Shown here piece by piece: positions 7,585 to 16,444 of a stretch of 64,000 bases of DNA. Made by a program: the position numbers and the translations under genes. The notes beneath the pieces are model-generated. The model was not told where the DNA came from. It made no database searches and was given only the letters and a program-made list of their open reading frames with translations. Position 1 is the first letter of the stretch; every line of letters begins with the position of its first letter. This DNA is from Anaerolineales bacterium (GTDB taxonomy: Bacteria > Chloroflexota > Anaerolineae > Anaerolineales > UBA4823), in contig JANXBJ010000004.1 in assembly GCA_025057645.1 (NCBI GenBank), positions 1 to 64,000 on the forward strand, given 5' to 3'.

Positions 7585-9488
7585 AGGGTTACCTCCTGCG
7601 GTTGGCGGCTGCCGGTTGGAACACCGACAATAGCGTCGAACTTACAGGCTTCAACACAGGCTCGACATTTGACGCACAGCTCGACATTGAGGCTGTGAGG
7701 TTCTTTCTTTTCGCCGCGCACTGCGCCGTTCGGACAGACTCGAATACAGCGCCCGCAACCGGTGCACTTTTCGGCGAGAATACGATATTCAAAAAGCGCT
7801 GTGCAGACCGACGCCGGACAATAGCGCCCTTGGATGTGCGTGAGGTATTCGTTCATAAAATACTTTAGGGTGCTCAAGACGGGATTGGGCGCTGTCTGAC
7901 CGCCACCACACAGAGCGGTGCGCTGCATCGTATCGGCAACTTTGTAGAGCACATCTAAGTCTTCCCTCTCTCCCTCGCCGCGGGCAATTTTTTCCAGGGT
8001 TTCGACAAGGATGCGCGTGCCGATCCGACAGGGTGTGCACTTGCCGCACGACTCCTCCCTGGAAAACGTCAGGAAGTAGCGCGCCAGATCGACAATGCAG
8101 GTTGACTCATCCAGCACGATCAGGCCGCCTGAACCCATAATTGAACCGCTAGCGCGCATGTTTTCGTAATCGACTGGGGTGTCCAAGTGAGCGGCTGAGA
8201 GACAACCGCCCAAGGGGCCGCCGGTCTGAACCGCCTTAAAGGGCCTAACCGTGCCTCCACCGATGTCAAAGACAATCTGACGCAAGGTCATCCCCAGAGG
8301 CACTTCAATCAAACCGGTATAACGAGCCTTGCCCACCAGGGAAAAGGTCTTCGTGCCGGTGTTGCCGGGTGAACCCAGTTGGCTGAACCATTCACCCCCC
8401 TTGCGGAGGATATTGGGCAAAATACCAAAGGTCTCTGTATTGTTAATCAGAGTTGGCTGGCCGCAATAGCCTCTCTCAGCGGGGTAGGGTGGACGCGGCC
8501 GCGGCATGCCCCGTTCACCCTCCAAGGAGGCGATCAGCGCAGTTTCCTCTCCGCAGACAAAAGCCCCAGCTCCTTCCTTGACCTCGATGTCGAAACGAAA
8601 TCCAGTGCCGAAGATATTCTCTCCTAGGAAGCCATACTGGCGCATCTGTTGGATGGCGTGGCGCAGGCGAGCGACAGCAAGCGGATATTCGGCGCGGACG
8701 TAGACAAATCCCTGTTGGGCGCCGACGGCAAAGCCGGCAATGAGCATGCCTTCGAGCACGGCGTGGGGGTCTCCTTCCAACAGCGAGCGGTTCATGAATG
8801 CCCCCGGGTCGCCTTCATCGGCATTACAGATCACATATTTCCTGTCACCGCTGGCCGCACGACAGATCTCCCACTTTTTATACGTAGGAAAACCAGCTCC
8901 ACCTCGACCGCGCAACCCCGAACGCTTAACTTCTTCGATTACGCCCAGCGGCCCTTTCTGCAAAGCTCGGATGAACCCGACGTAACCCTCGTGGGCGAGG
9001 TAGTGGTCGATTTCCCGAGGGTCGATCAGACCGCAATTACGCAAGATCACCCGCACTTGGGGCTTGAGCATGGGCAGATCGAAAAAGCGAGGGATACCGC
9101 TCTGCCGGGTGAAATTCTCATCGCCGAAGTGGCCTACGGCCAGTTTGGGGGAGAGATCGCCCTCCATCAAAGCGGCGCGCAGAATCCGCTTGGCCTTTTC
9201 AGGGTTCACCTTAGGATATGAGATGCGCGGCAGACCGGGCAATTGCACGTCCATGAGTGGTTCTAAGTAGCATGGCCCAATACAACCCACTTGGAGAATG
9301 TGCGCGGGGCGGCTGAGCTCTTGCAGGGTCTCCTGAATGGCGCAGAGGGTGTCTAGGGCGCCGGCGGCGCATCCACAAGAGGCTGTACCGAGGTAGATCA
9401 ATGGCTGCAGGCCGTTCTGCAAGGCGGCCCACATTTCGCTTGCCCGGCGCTGTATAGCCCGAAATTGAGCGAAGAGGTCGTCCGTCAT
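7581..9488 (-). CDS. NuoF/HydB-like NADH-binding flavoprotein
   Basis: A 635-residue subunit with the HydB/HndC layout. It has an N-terminal thioredoxin-like [2Fe-2S] domain (CGC near 38-40, CIGPC near 69-73), the FMN site GRGGAGFPT at about 194-202 and the NADH site GAGAFVCGEETALIASLEG. The SLBB region is followed by a [4Fe-4S] motif SCGKCTPC with a fourth Cys in ALCGGG. Two C-terminal ferredoxin motifs follow (CTGCGRCIRVCP and CVKCRACVEAC). Such subunits oxidise NADH, and in trimeric hydrogenases and Stn transhydrogenases they are the proposed bifurcation site. The extra C-terminal ferredoxin and N-terminal domain separate it from respiratory NuoF. Cytoplasmic, second gene of the operon. 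Confidence 0.9.
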   Translation of the reverse strand: MTDDLFAQFRAIQRRASEMWAALQNGLQPLIYLGTASCGCAAGALDTLCAIQETLQELSRPAHILQVGCIGPCYLEPLMDVQLPGLPRISYPKVNPEKAKRILRAALMEGDLSPKLAVGHFGDENFTRQSGIPRFFDLPMLKPQVRVILRNCGLIDPREIDHYLAHEGYVGFIRALQKGPLGVIEEVKRSGLRGRGGAGFPTYKKWEICRAASGDRKYVICNADEGDPGAFMNRSLLEGDPHAVLEGMLIAGFAVGAQQGFVYVRAEYPLAVARLRHAIQQMRQYGFLGENIFGTGFRFDIEVKEGAGAFVCGEETALIASLEGERGMPRPRPPYPAERGYCGQPTLINNTETFGILPNILRKGGEWFSQLGSPGNTGTKTFSLVGKARYTGLIEVPLGMTLRQIVFDIGGGTVRPFKAVQTGGPLGGCLSAAHLDTPVDYENMRASGSIMGSGGLIVLDESTCIVDLARYFLTFSREESCGKCTPCRIGTRILVETLEKIARGEGEREDLDVLYKVADTMQRTALCGGGQTAPNPVLSTLKYFMNEYLTHIQGRYCPASVCTALFEYRILAEKCTGCGRCIRVCPNGAVRGEKKEPHSLNVELCVKCRACVEACKFDAIVGVPTGSRQPQEVTL

Positions 9489-9503
9489 AGGGTGTCGATT
9501 GGC

Positions 9504-10013
9504 TCAAGCAGAAGTTGGAGCGAGCAGAGATTGTGTCTCTGCTTCGGAGAAAGTGGACTGTTGTCCACGGAGTTGATCGATTTTTTTGAGCAAGCGGTCG
9601 GGGGTCATCTTAGCGTGGATGACACCGTCAATCACGACTACCGCAGCTTGGGCACAACACCCCAAGCAAGCGACTTCTTCGTAGTCAATGCTGCCATCCG
9701 GCGTTGTCTCGCCCGAGCGAAGGTTTAGTTGTTTTTGTATCTCCCTGGCCAGATGAGCGCCGCCCTGAACGTGACACGCTGTCCCTAGGCAAACTTTGAG
9801 ATGATGTTTGCCCGGCTTGTGAAAGCGAAATTGGGAGTAAAATGAAGCAACCCCGTAGATATGGTTCTCCGAAATCTTGAGCAACCGGGCGATTTGGCGC
9901 ACCGATTGTTCGGAAATGTATCCTTCGAGTTGCTGGATGCGTTGCAGTAAGGGAACAAGGTGACTGCGATCGCAATCTTCTTGGAGAAGCTGGCTGAATG
10001 CTGGATGGTCCAT
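9504..10013 (-). CDS. NuoE/HydC-like [2Fe-2S] thioredoxin-fold subunit
   Basis: A 169-residue protein with the NuoE fold: an N-terminal helical bundle, then a thioredoxin-like domain binding one [2Fe-2S] cluster through C75, C80, C116 and C120 (VCLGTAC and ACLGCC). It works as the partner of NuoF/HydB in NADH oxidation. It is the first gene of the five-gene minus-strand operon and ends 15 nt before the NuoF-like start. No membrane subunits of complex I are nearby, so the complex is probably soluble. Confidence 0.9.
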   Translation of the reverse strand: MDHPAFSQLLQEDCDRSHLVPLLQRIQQLEGYISEQSVRQIARLLKISENHIYGVASFYSQFRFHKPGKHHLKVCLGTACHVQGGAHLAREIQKQLNLRSGETTPDGSIDYEEVACLGCCAQAAVVVIDGVIHAKMTPDRLLKKIDQLRGQQSTFSEAETQSLLAPTSA

Positions 10014-10090
10014 TGCTGGATTCCCTTTACGGCGGTGGAGGATGCTTTCCTAGGGCAGCTTTGAGCAAAAATGATTGAATTTGCACAATT

Positions 10091-10120
10091 TTGAAAGGTC
10101 CTGCCCAGCTTGAGTATAAA
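10091..10120 (+). promoter_or_regulatory. Putative sigma-70 promoter of the Nudix gene
   Basis: TTGAAA (10091-10096) and TATAAA (10115-10120) are separated by 18 nt, about 70 nt before the ATG at 10192. This placement argues against the longer GTG start at 10126. Confidence 0.55.
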
Positions 10121-10191
10121 TAGCTGTGCACGAAATAGATAGTGATAAACATCACATGTTTGCTCGACAAATGGAAGACGGAGGTCTTGCG

Positions 10192-10689
10192 ATGAGTGTC
10201 GGTCGTTTTATCGGCGGAGTCGGCGCACTGCTCTGGCGCAGCAGTGACAACCGCTACTTATTACTCCAACGCTCACCCGACAAAGATTACGCTCAAGGGG
10301 TTTGGGAGCCGGTCACCGGACGCCTTGAGCAGGGCGAAGGCTTTGAGGATGCACTGCAGCGCGAGCTGCGCGAAGAACTGGGGCTGGATGCCCGCCCCTT
10401 GTATATTTTGGGCACTACCCATTTCTATCGTGGAGAGGCCGTAGCGGAGAATGAGTTGATCGGTGTCGTATATCTCTGTCATTTCAGCGGCAAAGGCCAG
10501 CCTCGCCTGAGTGCAGAGCACACCCAAGCGCGCTGGCTCACTGCGACAGAGGCTTTTGCCTTGCTCACCGATCCAACCCCGCCCACCCTGTGGACGCGGC
10601 GGGTCATCGAACGCGCCGAGGCTGTGCGGCAGAAAATTCCTTTCCAGAGCCTGCTGGCCCTCTCCCAAGAGGGCTACGAGTTGGGTTAG
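10192..10689 (+). CDS. Nudix hydrolase
   Basis: A 165-residue Nudix protein. The complete Nudix box G-x5-E-x7-REL-x-EE-x-GL is present (starting GRLEQGE and ending RELREELGL), giving the Mg-binding helix for hydrolysis of nucleoside diphosphates linked to another group. The region around it resembles dihydroneopterin triphosphate and (d)NTP hydrolases, but the substrate cannot be told. The ATG at 10192 has GGAGG upstream. It is transcribed divergently from the redox operon and convergent with the next gene. Confidence 0.85.
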   Translation: MSVGRFIGGVGALLWRSSDNRYLLLQRSPDKDYAQGVWEPVTGRLEQGEGFEDALQRELREELGLDARPLYILGTTHFYRGEAVAENELIGVVYLCHFSGKGQPRLSAEHTQARWLTATEAFALLTDPTPPTLWTRRVIERAEAVRQKIPFQSLLALSQEGYELG

Positions 10690-10712
10690 GCGGGATTAGG
10701 CTTCCCGCCTTT
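10688..10712 (+). terminator. Intrinsic terminator after the Nudix gene
   Basis: AGGCGGG and CCCGCCT form a 7-bp stem with a 9-nt loop, followed by TTT, directly at the Nudix stop codon and before the convergent membrane-protein gene. Confidence 0.55.
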
Positions 10713-11757
10713 ATGGAGAGCTCAACTCAGGAGCACCCGCAGGAGGCCCCGCTTCCTGCGAGGGGCTCGCTGCCAATCCAGCCATTTGACGGTAGGCCAG
10801 AGTCCACACCGACTCAGCGAAGACGAGGAAAACGCCGCCGGCAACGGCCGAAATTGCTACGATGATCAGGGTAATTCCGATGCCGATGGGCAGGAGAAGC
10901 GGCCAGAAGTTGCTCAAGCCGGCCCCAAGGAGCACGAAGACCAGGATGCCGACCAAAATTGCCGTTGGAATCCCGATGAGGATGGCCAAAACCAGACTGA
11001 TCCCGAAGAGGATCAAAGCCAATAGGATGGTAGGACCGAGGTTCTGAGTGAAAATGCGCCAAGCGCGCCCGAAGCTGGCGATCACCCCGTAGCCCTCTAA
11101 AGCGATGGCGCGGCTGCCGAAGAGGGTGAAGATAGCGATCACAAGTTGAAGGAGGAGGCTCACGCAGACCAGACAACAAAAGACCACAAGGGCCGCAGGG
11201 AGGAGCGCCAAAAGCTGTTGCGTCCATTCGCCAGAAGGCTCGGCGCCACGCAGCAGCCCACTCTGCCAGAAGTTGTAAAAAATTACAAGGATCACTCCTA
11301 CTATAGCCAGCCCAAGGATCAATATGGGTAGGCTCAAAATTAGCTCCAGTCCGAAGAGCGGGCGGAACGAAGCCTTGCCCTCCTGCCAGGCCTGGCGGAA
11401 ACTCAGTTCCTCACCGTTCTCAATCCGGTTGACCGAGCGCACTAAGGCTCCGCGGGCGAACGCTGCGACTGCAGTGGCTATAACGATGACTACGAGGACC
11501 AACACAACAAACCCGACGATGAGTCCCCAAAAGGCTGGGCTGTTGATGAATTCCTCAATCTGTCTTAGGAGCTCGGGTGAGATCGGAATCTCTCCATTGC
11601 CTTCTCCTCGTTGGGAAAGAGTGTCGCCGAGATTGAAATTTCCGCCCCCACCTCCGCCCTGACCACGGCACAAGGCAATCGCAATGCCGAAGGGCCAGAG
11701 GAATTTGTACCTCCAAGTGATCTGCCACGCCCGCCGCAGGATTTGACCGTATTCCAT
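10711..11757 (-). CDS. Polytopic membrane protein, unknown function
   Basis: A 348-residue integral membrane protein. It begins with an amphipathic stretch (YGQILRRAWQITWRYKFLWPFG) and a Gly-rich loop, then has about six long hydrophobic segments; two of them are preceded by SFRQAWQEGKASF and ASFGRAWRIFTQN. That repeated F-xx-AW pattern is seen in the DUF4013 / glycerophosphodiesterase-membrane-domain class of proteins. The C-terminal tail is Pro/Ala/Ser-rich. No catalytic motif is visible. It is monocistronic. Confidence 0.65.
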   Translation of the reverse strand: MEYGQILRRAWQITWRYKFLWPFGIAIALCRGQGGGGGGNFNLGDTLSQRGEGNGEIPISPELLRQIEEFINSPAFWGLIVGFVVLVLVVIVIATAVAAFARGALVRSVNRIENGEELSFRQAWQEGKASFRPLFGLELILSLPILILGLAIVGVILVIFYNFWQSGLLRGAEPSGEWTQQLLALLPAALVVFCCLVCVSLLLQLVIAIFTLFGSRAIALEGYGVIASFGRAWRIFTQNLGPTILLALILFGISLVLAILIGIPTAILVGILVFVLLGAGLSNFWPLLLPIGIGITLIIVAISAVAGGVFLVFAESVWTLAYRQMAGLAASPSQEAGPPAGAPELSSP

Positions 11758-12087
11758 CTCTCTTCACCTCGCTTTCTGTCGCTAGGATTTGACTCCGTTC
11801 GCTATGGGAATTATAACTTGCTCTGGTCCTCGAAGGTTTCCAACGCTAACTCAAGAGAACTTACGGAAGGGTTTGGCTTTGCCCGTTGCCGGTGCATGCC
11901 TCACGACTAGAGAGCTCGAATGAAACCATAGTGGTTTTACTTAAGTTTACGCTTGAGCGGCTCGAAGGTTGTGGATTCCTTTTCCTAGCCCCTGGCTCTA
12001 CCCCTTTTGGCGCACTTAAGCCCCCTAGTCCAGTGGGTTTTAGGGTAAAATAAGCCTAAATCATCTCCATAATTTCGGAAGAGAACT
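11758..12087. other. Intergenic region between divergent genes
   Basis: It contains no gene with recognisable homology. A TAAAAT hexamer at 12046-12051, preceded by GGG, lies 36 nt before the lipA ATG and is a candidate -10 element, but no clear -35 box is visible. Confidence 0.4.
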
Positions 12088-13041
12088 ATGGCCTTTACAC
12101 CAACTCGTGACCGCATCGACCCTCAAACCTTGGACACTACTCCGCTGCGCCGCCCGGAGTGGATCCGCGTGCGCGCGCCGACAGGGGAAACTTACCAGTG
12201 GGTATACGGCCTAATGCGCAGTAAAGCCTTACACACCGTGTGTGAGGAGGCCATGTGCCCCAACTTGGGCGAATGTTGGGGTGCTGGCACGGCGACCTTC
12301 CTGATGATGGGCGATATCTGTACGCGTAGCTGCGGCTTCTGTGACATCAAACGCGGGCGGCCGAATGCGCTGGATTGGTTGGAGCCGGAGCGCATTGCCC
12401 AGGCAGTGAAGGCGATGAATCTCCAGCATGCGGTGATCACCAGCGTCAATCGCGATGATCGTCCCGATGGCGGCGCGCCGATCTTTGCCATGGTCATCCG
12501 GCGCATCCGCCAGCTCCATCCCGGGTGTTCGATCGAAGTGTTGATTCCGGATTTTAAGGGCAGTCTCGAAGCGCTAAAGATCGTTATGGACGCTCGCCCG
12601 GAAATCCTCAATCACAACGTCGAAACCGTTCCGCGGCTCTTCAAGCTCGTCCAGCCCCAAGACCGCTATGAGTGGGCGGCGGCAACGTTGAGCAATGCCA
12701 AGAAATTAGACCCCGAGGTGTTGACCAAGTCGGGCATAATGGTGGGCCTAGGCGAGACGATGGATGAGGTCAAGGCGGTGATGCGCGACCAGCGTTCGTG
12801 GGGTGTGGATATCCTGACCATCGGCCAGTATCTGCAGCCGAGCAAAAGACACCTGCCCATTGCCCGCTATTACACCCCCCAAGAGTTCGCCGAGCTGAAA
12901 GAATACGGGCTGAGCATCGGCTTCAAGTGGGTGGAGAGCGCGCCGCTGGTACGCTCTTCCTATCGCGCAGCCGAGCAAGTGCGCGCGCTGAGCGTCCTCC
13001 ATCGCCGTCTATATGGCGGCAATGGCTCACAGACAGATTAG
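12088..13041 (+). CDS. lipA: Lipoyl synthase
   Basis: A 317-residue radical SAM enzyme that inserts two sulfur atoms into protein-bound octanoyl groups to make lipoyl cofactors. Both clusters are visible: the auxiliary [4Fe-4S] through C52, C57 and C63, and the radical SAM cluster CTRSCGFC at C78, C82 and C85. The length and the closing RSSYRAAEQ segment, which carries the serine ligand to the auxiliary cluster, are typical. The ATG at 12088 has GGAAGAG upstream. No lipB or lplA is adjacent. Its 3' end overlaps the convergent peptidase gene by 15 nt. Confidence 0.96.
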   Translation: MAFTPTRDRIDPQTLDTTPLRRPEWIRVRAPTGETYQWVYGLMRSKALHTVCEEAMCPNLGECWGAGTATFLMMGDICTRSCGFCDIKRGRPNALDWLEPERIAQAVKAMNLQHAVITSVNRDDRPDGGAPIFAMVIRRIRQLHPGCSIEVLIPDFKGSLEALKIVMDARPEILNHNVETVPRLFKLVQPQDRYEWAAATLSNAKKLDPEVLTKSGIMVGLGETMDEVKAVMRDQRSWGVDILTIGQYLQPSKRHLPIARYYTPQEFAELKEYGLSIGFKWVESAPLVRSSYRAAEQVRALSVLHRRLYGGNGSQTD

Positions 13042-14214
13042 CTCAGTTTGTGGGCGGGAGAGGAACTCTGCTCCCTCTGCGGTGACCACCACGTCCTCTT
13101 CGAGACCGATATAGCCTCGCCCGGGGAGCATGAGTCCGGGCTCGAGGGTGTAAACCTGCCCGATCTCCAGTGGCTTTTTGGGGGAATCGCCGTAGCGCTC
13201 CCATAGGGGCGCTAAAATGCCGCCGCCGTCGTGGGCGCGTCTGCCTAGCTGATGACCCGTGCCGTACATGTATTCTGGATATCCTGCTTGGGTGACCGTG
13301 CTGCGGGCGATGGCATCCACCTCGTATCCTAGCACCCCCGGCTTCATTGCCCGAGCTGCTTTTTGAATCGCCTCGACAACCACCTCGAACCCATGTCGCA
13401 CCTCAGGGGGTGGTTGAGTTTCGCCTTCAGCAAGGAAGTATACTACGCGCTGGAGATCAGAACAGAAACCCGCCTTCCGTACGCCAAAGTCAATGTGGAG
13501 GATTTGACCGCGCTGAATGCACAATTCGGTTGGGCCGCTGTGTCCAACGGGCGAGTCCGGCCCGGCATTGACCGCCGGACAGTTCGTGGCAGACCAAGCC
13601 AGCTCCAAATTGCGGGCGGCAGCGCGCTGCTGCATAAACCTTGCTATTTCCTGTTCGCTTTGCCCCGGGCATAAGAAGTTGAACGTCTCGATGAAGATCT
13701 CCTCGGTCACCTCTATAGCTGCCCGGATGCGCGCCAGCTCTCCGACCGTTTTCCTTCCGACCAGGGCATGGATGATTTCTTCAGAAGAAGTCAAGCGAGT
13801 GGCGTATGGCGTGTCCGCCAGAATGTCAAGGAGCTGCCGGTACATTCCATGCGTCAGGCCGTCGGCGAGTGGGTCGTTTAGGGAGGTGTTGATGGCAATC
13901 CGATGCGGGTCGAGGGCAGCAATACGCTCACGCAGCACTTCGCTAATGCCCTGATGATAGGGAATAACCTCTGTGTAGCTACCTAAGCGCTGCACTGCTT
14001 CCGCTTCGTAGTGTCCTACGATTGCGATCCGTTCCCCGGTGCGGGAAAGGAGCAAAGCGCTATGCCAGGTCAGATCGCCCTCGCCGAAGATCAGAGGCAG
14101 GATTGGATCGGGAGTTAGCATGGTCTCGCGCACAAAGGTCAGCCAGAGGTCCACTCCTTTCTCCTGAAGAATCTGAATGGCCTGGGCGACTTTTTCTTGG
14201 ACAAGTTCAGACAT
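13027..14214 (-). CDS. M24 family aminopeptidase (Xaa-Pro dipeptidase-like)
   Basis: A 395-residue protein. The N-terminal creatinase-like domain (to about residue 150) is followed by a pita-bread catalytic domain. Metal ligands are visible: two Asp in [15 protein letters not shown], His in GTGHQLG, Glu in TLEPGL and Glu in GLEEDVVV. The family cleaves the N-terminal residue from peptides with proline second. The ATG at 14214 lies inside the upstream DnaQ-WYL gene (8-nt overlap); an apparent 86-residue extension is only a shadow of that gene. The two genes are probably co-transcribed. Confidence 0.88.
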   Translation of the reverse strand: MSELVQEKVAQAIQILQEKGVDLWLTFVRETMLTPDPILPLIFGEGDLTWHSALLLSRTGERIAIVGHYEAEAVQRLGSYTEVIPYHQGISEVLRERIAALDPHRIAINTSLNDPLADGLTHGMYRQLLDILADTPYATRLTSSEEIIHALVGRKTVGELARIRAAIEVTEEIFIETFNFLCPGQSEQEIARFMQQRAAARNLELAWSATNCPAVNAGPDSPVGHSGPTELCIQRGQILHIDFGVRKAGFCSDLQRVVYFLAEGETQPPPEVRHGFEVVVEAIQKAARAMKPGVLGYEVDAIARSTVTQAGYPEYMYGTGHQLGRRAHDGGGILAPLWERYGDSPKKPLEIGQVYTLEPGLMLPGRGYIGLEEDVVVTAEGAEFLSRPQTELICL

Positions 14215-15040
14215 CCTCAACTGCTCCCGGAGGTAGGATTTTGATGCGGTCCAGGCGGAAATGACGCTCTTCTTCACGCAGATAGCAGTAAGCCACGATG
14301 TACAACCTGTCTGGGGTCGGCAGCACCTGCAGCGGGCGAATGCGCCGCCGAGTGAGGTTGCCCCTTCCATCCTGGTAGAGAATTTCGAGGTCGGATTGGG
14401 CCTCCAGGGCTTGGCGCAGAAGGGGCGGCAGTTCCGATTCGATCTTTGCTTGGGCATCCCAACTCCGAGCAAGAGCCAAAGGGATCAAGGATGGCTCATT
14501 CTGCTGCGCATCCAGCACCTCTTGGAAATACCGGAAGACGCGGTAGGTGGTCAGGGCGTCGCTCAAAGCGCGATGGGCCTCCTGGACTGCGATCCCTAAG
14601 GCGGCGGCGACTGCGGGAAGGCTGTTGGAGGCGAAGTGAAAATACTGCCGCGCTAGCTCTAGGGTATCAATCACTTGCCGGGGCTGCCAAGTGCGTCCCA
14701 GACGGGCTAGCTCGCTCTGCAAGAATCCGAGATCAAACGGAGCGTTGTGGCAAACCACGATCTGTCCGTCTAGGCGCTCGATCACCTCATCCGCAATTTC
14801 GGCAAAGGTCGGTTGGTGACGCAGAATCTCGTCTGTCAAGCCGTTGACCGCAGCAGCCTCTGTTGAGAGCGGCCGGAGCGGATTGACCAAAGAGGCATAG
14901 GTTTCGAGGATTTGCTCGCCCTGGGCGATCACGATGCCGACTTCACAGATTCGATCACCGGACCAGGGGGATAAGCCGGTTGTCTCTACATCGAAGAAGA
15001 CTTGGTAGGGGGGAGTCCGGAAAGACTCGTACGGATTCAT
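14207..15040 (-). CDS. DnaQ-like 3'-5' exonuclease fused to a C-terminal WYL domain
   Basis: A 277-residue protein. Residues 12-175 are a DEDDh exonuclease with all five catalytic residues: D17 and E19 (FDVETTGL), D103 (HNAPFD), H156 and D161 (HRALSDA). Residues about 215-270 resemble a WYL domain (LEILYQDG, RRRIRPLQV, LYIVAYCYLREEERHFRLDRI). WYL domains bind nucleic acid or nucleotide ligands and are common in regulators tied to DNA damage and phage defence. The protein could be a ligand- or DNA-gated nuclease. The ATG at 15040 has no ribosome site, but a TAAAAT lies 6 nt upstream, suggesting a leaderless message. Confidence 0.82.
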   Translation of the reverse strand: MNPYESFRTPPYQVFFDVETTGLSPWSGDRICEVGIVIAQGEQILETYASLVNPLRPLSTEAAAVNGLTDEILRHQPTFAEIADEVIERLDGQIVVCHNAPFDLGFLQSELARLGRTWQPRQVIDTLELARQYFHFASNSLPAVAAALGIAVQEAHRALSDALTTYRVFRYFQEVLDAQQNEPSLIPLALARSWDAQAKIESELPPLLRQALEAQSDLEILYQDGRGNLTRRRIRPLQVLPTPDRLYIVAYCYLREEERHFRLDRIKILPPGAVEDV

Positions 15041-15388
15041 AGGTATATTTTAACCCATATCTGCGTCTCACCAAGAAGGCATGCGGGAGGCAACGACTAG
15101 GGCAGTCGCTATGGGGTGGTTTCCTTGGTGATGGTTCGGCTTTGTCCTCTCTGGGAGATGCTTACCGAGGTTTCTCCGGGCCACTACCTCTTTGCCTCGG
15201 TTGGACATCTTGTTGGCTAGCCCCTCGGGGGCAGATGCTCGTTGCCGGCCGGAATGGCGGAGCTTCGCCGGAGACCCGCATCGTCGCCCGCTCGAAGGAC
15301 CTCCTCCCTCTCCTCGGCGGGGCCGATCCCCAAGGTTGATGCACGGTGCGCTAGAGGATAGGCGATCCGTCCCTGCTTGTGCAAACCG
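15041..15388. other. Intergenic region
   Basis: I see no gene here. The minus-strand -10 for the exonuclease gene lies at 15047-15052. An 8-bp inverted pair TCACCAAG (about 15068) and CTTGGTGA (about 15123) is the only other structure noticed. Confidence 0.4.
15047..15052 (-). promoter_or_regulatory. Candidate -10 element, leaderless exonuclease-WYL gene
   Basis: TAAAAT on the minus strand, preceded by GGGT, ends 6 nt before the ATG at 15040, so transcription would begin at about the start codon. There is no room for a ribosome-binding site. Confidence 0.4.
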
Positions 15389-16444
15389 TCACTGGCGCAA
15401 CTCGCCGCTGATCGGATCGACACCGCTGTCGATATAACCGCTGACCAGCTCGCCGATCATCTGCTCGGTAAACGCCTGCCTGCCAGGGCTGAACAGCGCT
15501 TCGTTGGCATGGGCGAGGGTTAAGGAGAGGCTGATGCTCTGTCCCCCTTTGCCCTCTAGGAGGAGCGGGATCAGGGCGCGGATTTCTGAGGCTAAATCGA
15601 TACTCTGAATGGAAACGACCCAGCGTTCTTTGAGGTCGGGAGGCGGGGGTTGATCGGAGATCAAATTGAAGCCCGCTTGCCCAAACGCAGCCAACCATTC
15701 AGGCGCAGGGCGGTGCAGGTAGACCGTTTTGACCGACCAGGTCTTAAAGTACTCCATTACCGCCTCTACGTCTGTAGCGGTAGAGGTCTTGGAGAGTTGT
15801 CCATAAAGGGGATAAGTTGGCACGGGAAACGGCGGATAGAGGGGTTGACAGAGGCCGCACAGATAGCGCACGCCGTTGCGAAAGGCGTTTTGGGCTGCTT
15901 TGCCCTCAGCGGTGGTCGGGTCGGATACCACCGCCACACGCCAATCCTCGGTCACTGCTGCGGCGATAAAGCCGGCAACGAAGCCCTCCCAATCTGCGCG
16001 GTAGGGTTGGGCGGAGATCAGGCTTAGGTTGGGTTGAGGCGTTAGGGAAGGGTAATCGATTGCCAGAAACTGGGTTTGCGGCGCAGCTTTGGCCAGGGAT
16101 TCGGGCTCAGCCTCTGCGGGGAGAATCACAGCCAAGGGAATGGAACGACTTTGGATTTCCTGGGAGGTGATAGAAGGCTTGACTTCAAATAGAAACCCCT
16201 TTTGCCGGGCGATTTCTTCTAGAATAGGGCTTACCTCGGCAAACCAAGGGCTTGCTTCGCCTCGGGGGGCGACTAAAAGGAGAGTCGGGGGGAGTGGGCT
16301 GGGTGTGACGGTCGCTTCAACGGTTAAGGTAGCTGGAGGAGAGGGTGTCGGGACGACCGGTGCCGTCCTGATGCCGTTTGCGCAGGCGGCTAGCAGCAGA
16401 AGGCCGATGAGGATGGCAGGGGAACGGAGGGCGATGAGCCGCAT
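15389..16444 (-). CDS. BMP/PnrA-like substrate-binding lipoprotein
   Basis: A 351-residue exported lipoprotein with a signal peptide and lipobox LLAAC near residue 21, then a Pro/Thr linker. The body has a type I periplasmic-binding fold related to the basic membrane protein (Bmp/PnrA) family. Supporting segments are FLAIDYPSL, the DWEGFVAGFIAAAVTEDWRVAVV stretch, EGKAAQNAFRNGVRYLCG, and a late domain that ends in YIDSGVDPISGE. Bmp proteins bind nucleosides for ABC import, but no ATPase or permease is adjacent, so this may be an orphan receptor. Start ATG at 16444. Confidence 0.65.
   Translation of the reverse strand: MRLIALRSPAILIGLLLLAACANGIRTAPVVPTPSPPATLTVEATVTPSPLPPTLLLVAPRGEASPWFAEVSPILEEIARQKGFLFEVKPSITSQEIQSRSIPLAVILPAEAEPESLAKAAPQTQFLAIDYPSLTPQPNLSLISAQPYRADWEGFVAGFIAAAVTEDWRVAVVSDPTTAEGKAAQNAFRNGVRYLCGLCQPLYPPFPVPTYPLYGQLSKTSTATDVEAVMEYFKTWSVKTVYLHRPAPEWLAAFGQAGFNLISDQPPPPDLKERWVVSIQSIDLASEIRALIPLLLEGKGGQSISLSLTLAHANEALFSPGRQAFTEQMIGELVSGYIDSGVDPISGELRQ

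Noticed and set aside
5356..9488. An [FeFe]-hydrogenase or formate dehydrogenase in the redox operon
   Set aside because: No H-cluster motifs occur, and the position of the Mo-ligating Cys/Sec in the molybdopterin-type domain holds neither residue.
10126..10191. N-terminal extension of the Nudix protein from GTG at 10126
   Set aside because: It begins within a few bases of the predicted transcript start, has no ribosome site, and the ATG at 10192 has a good one.
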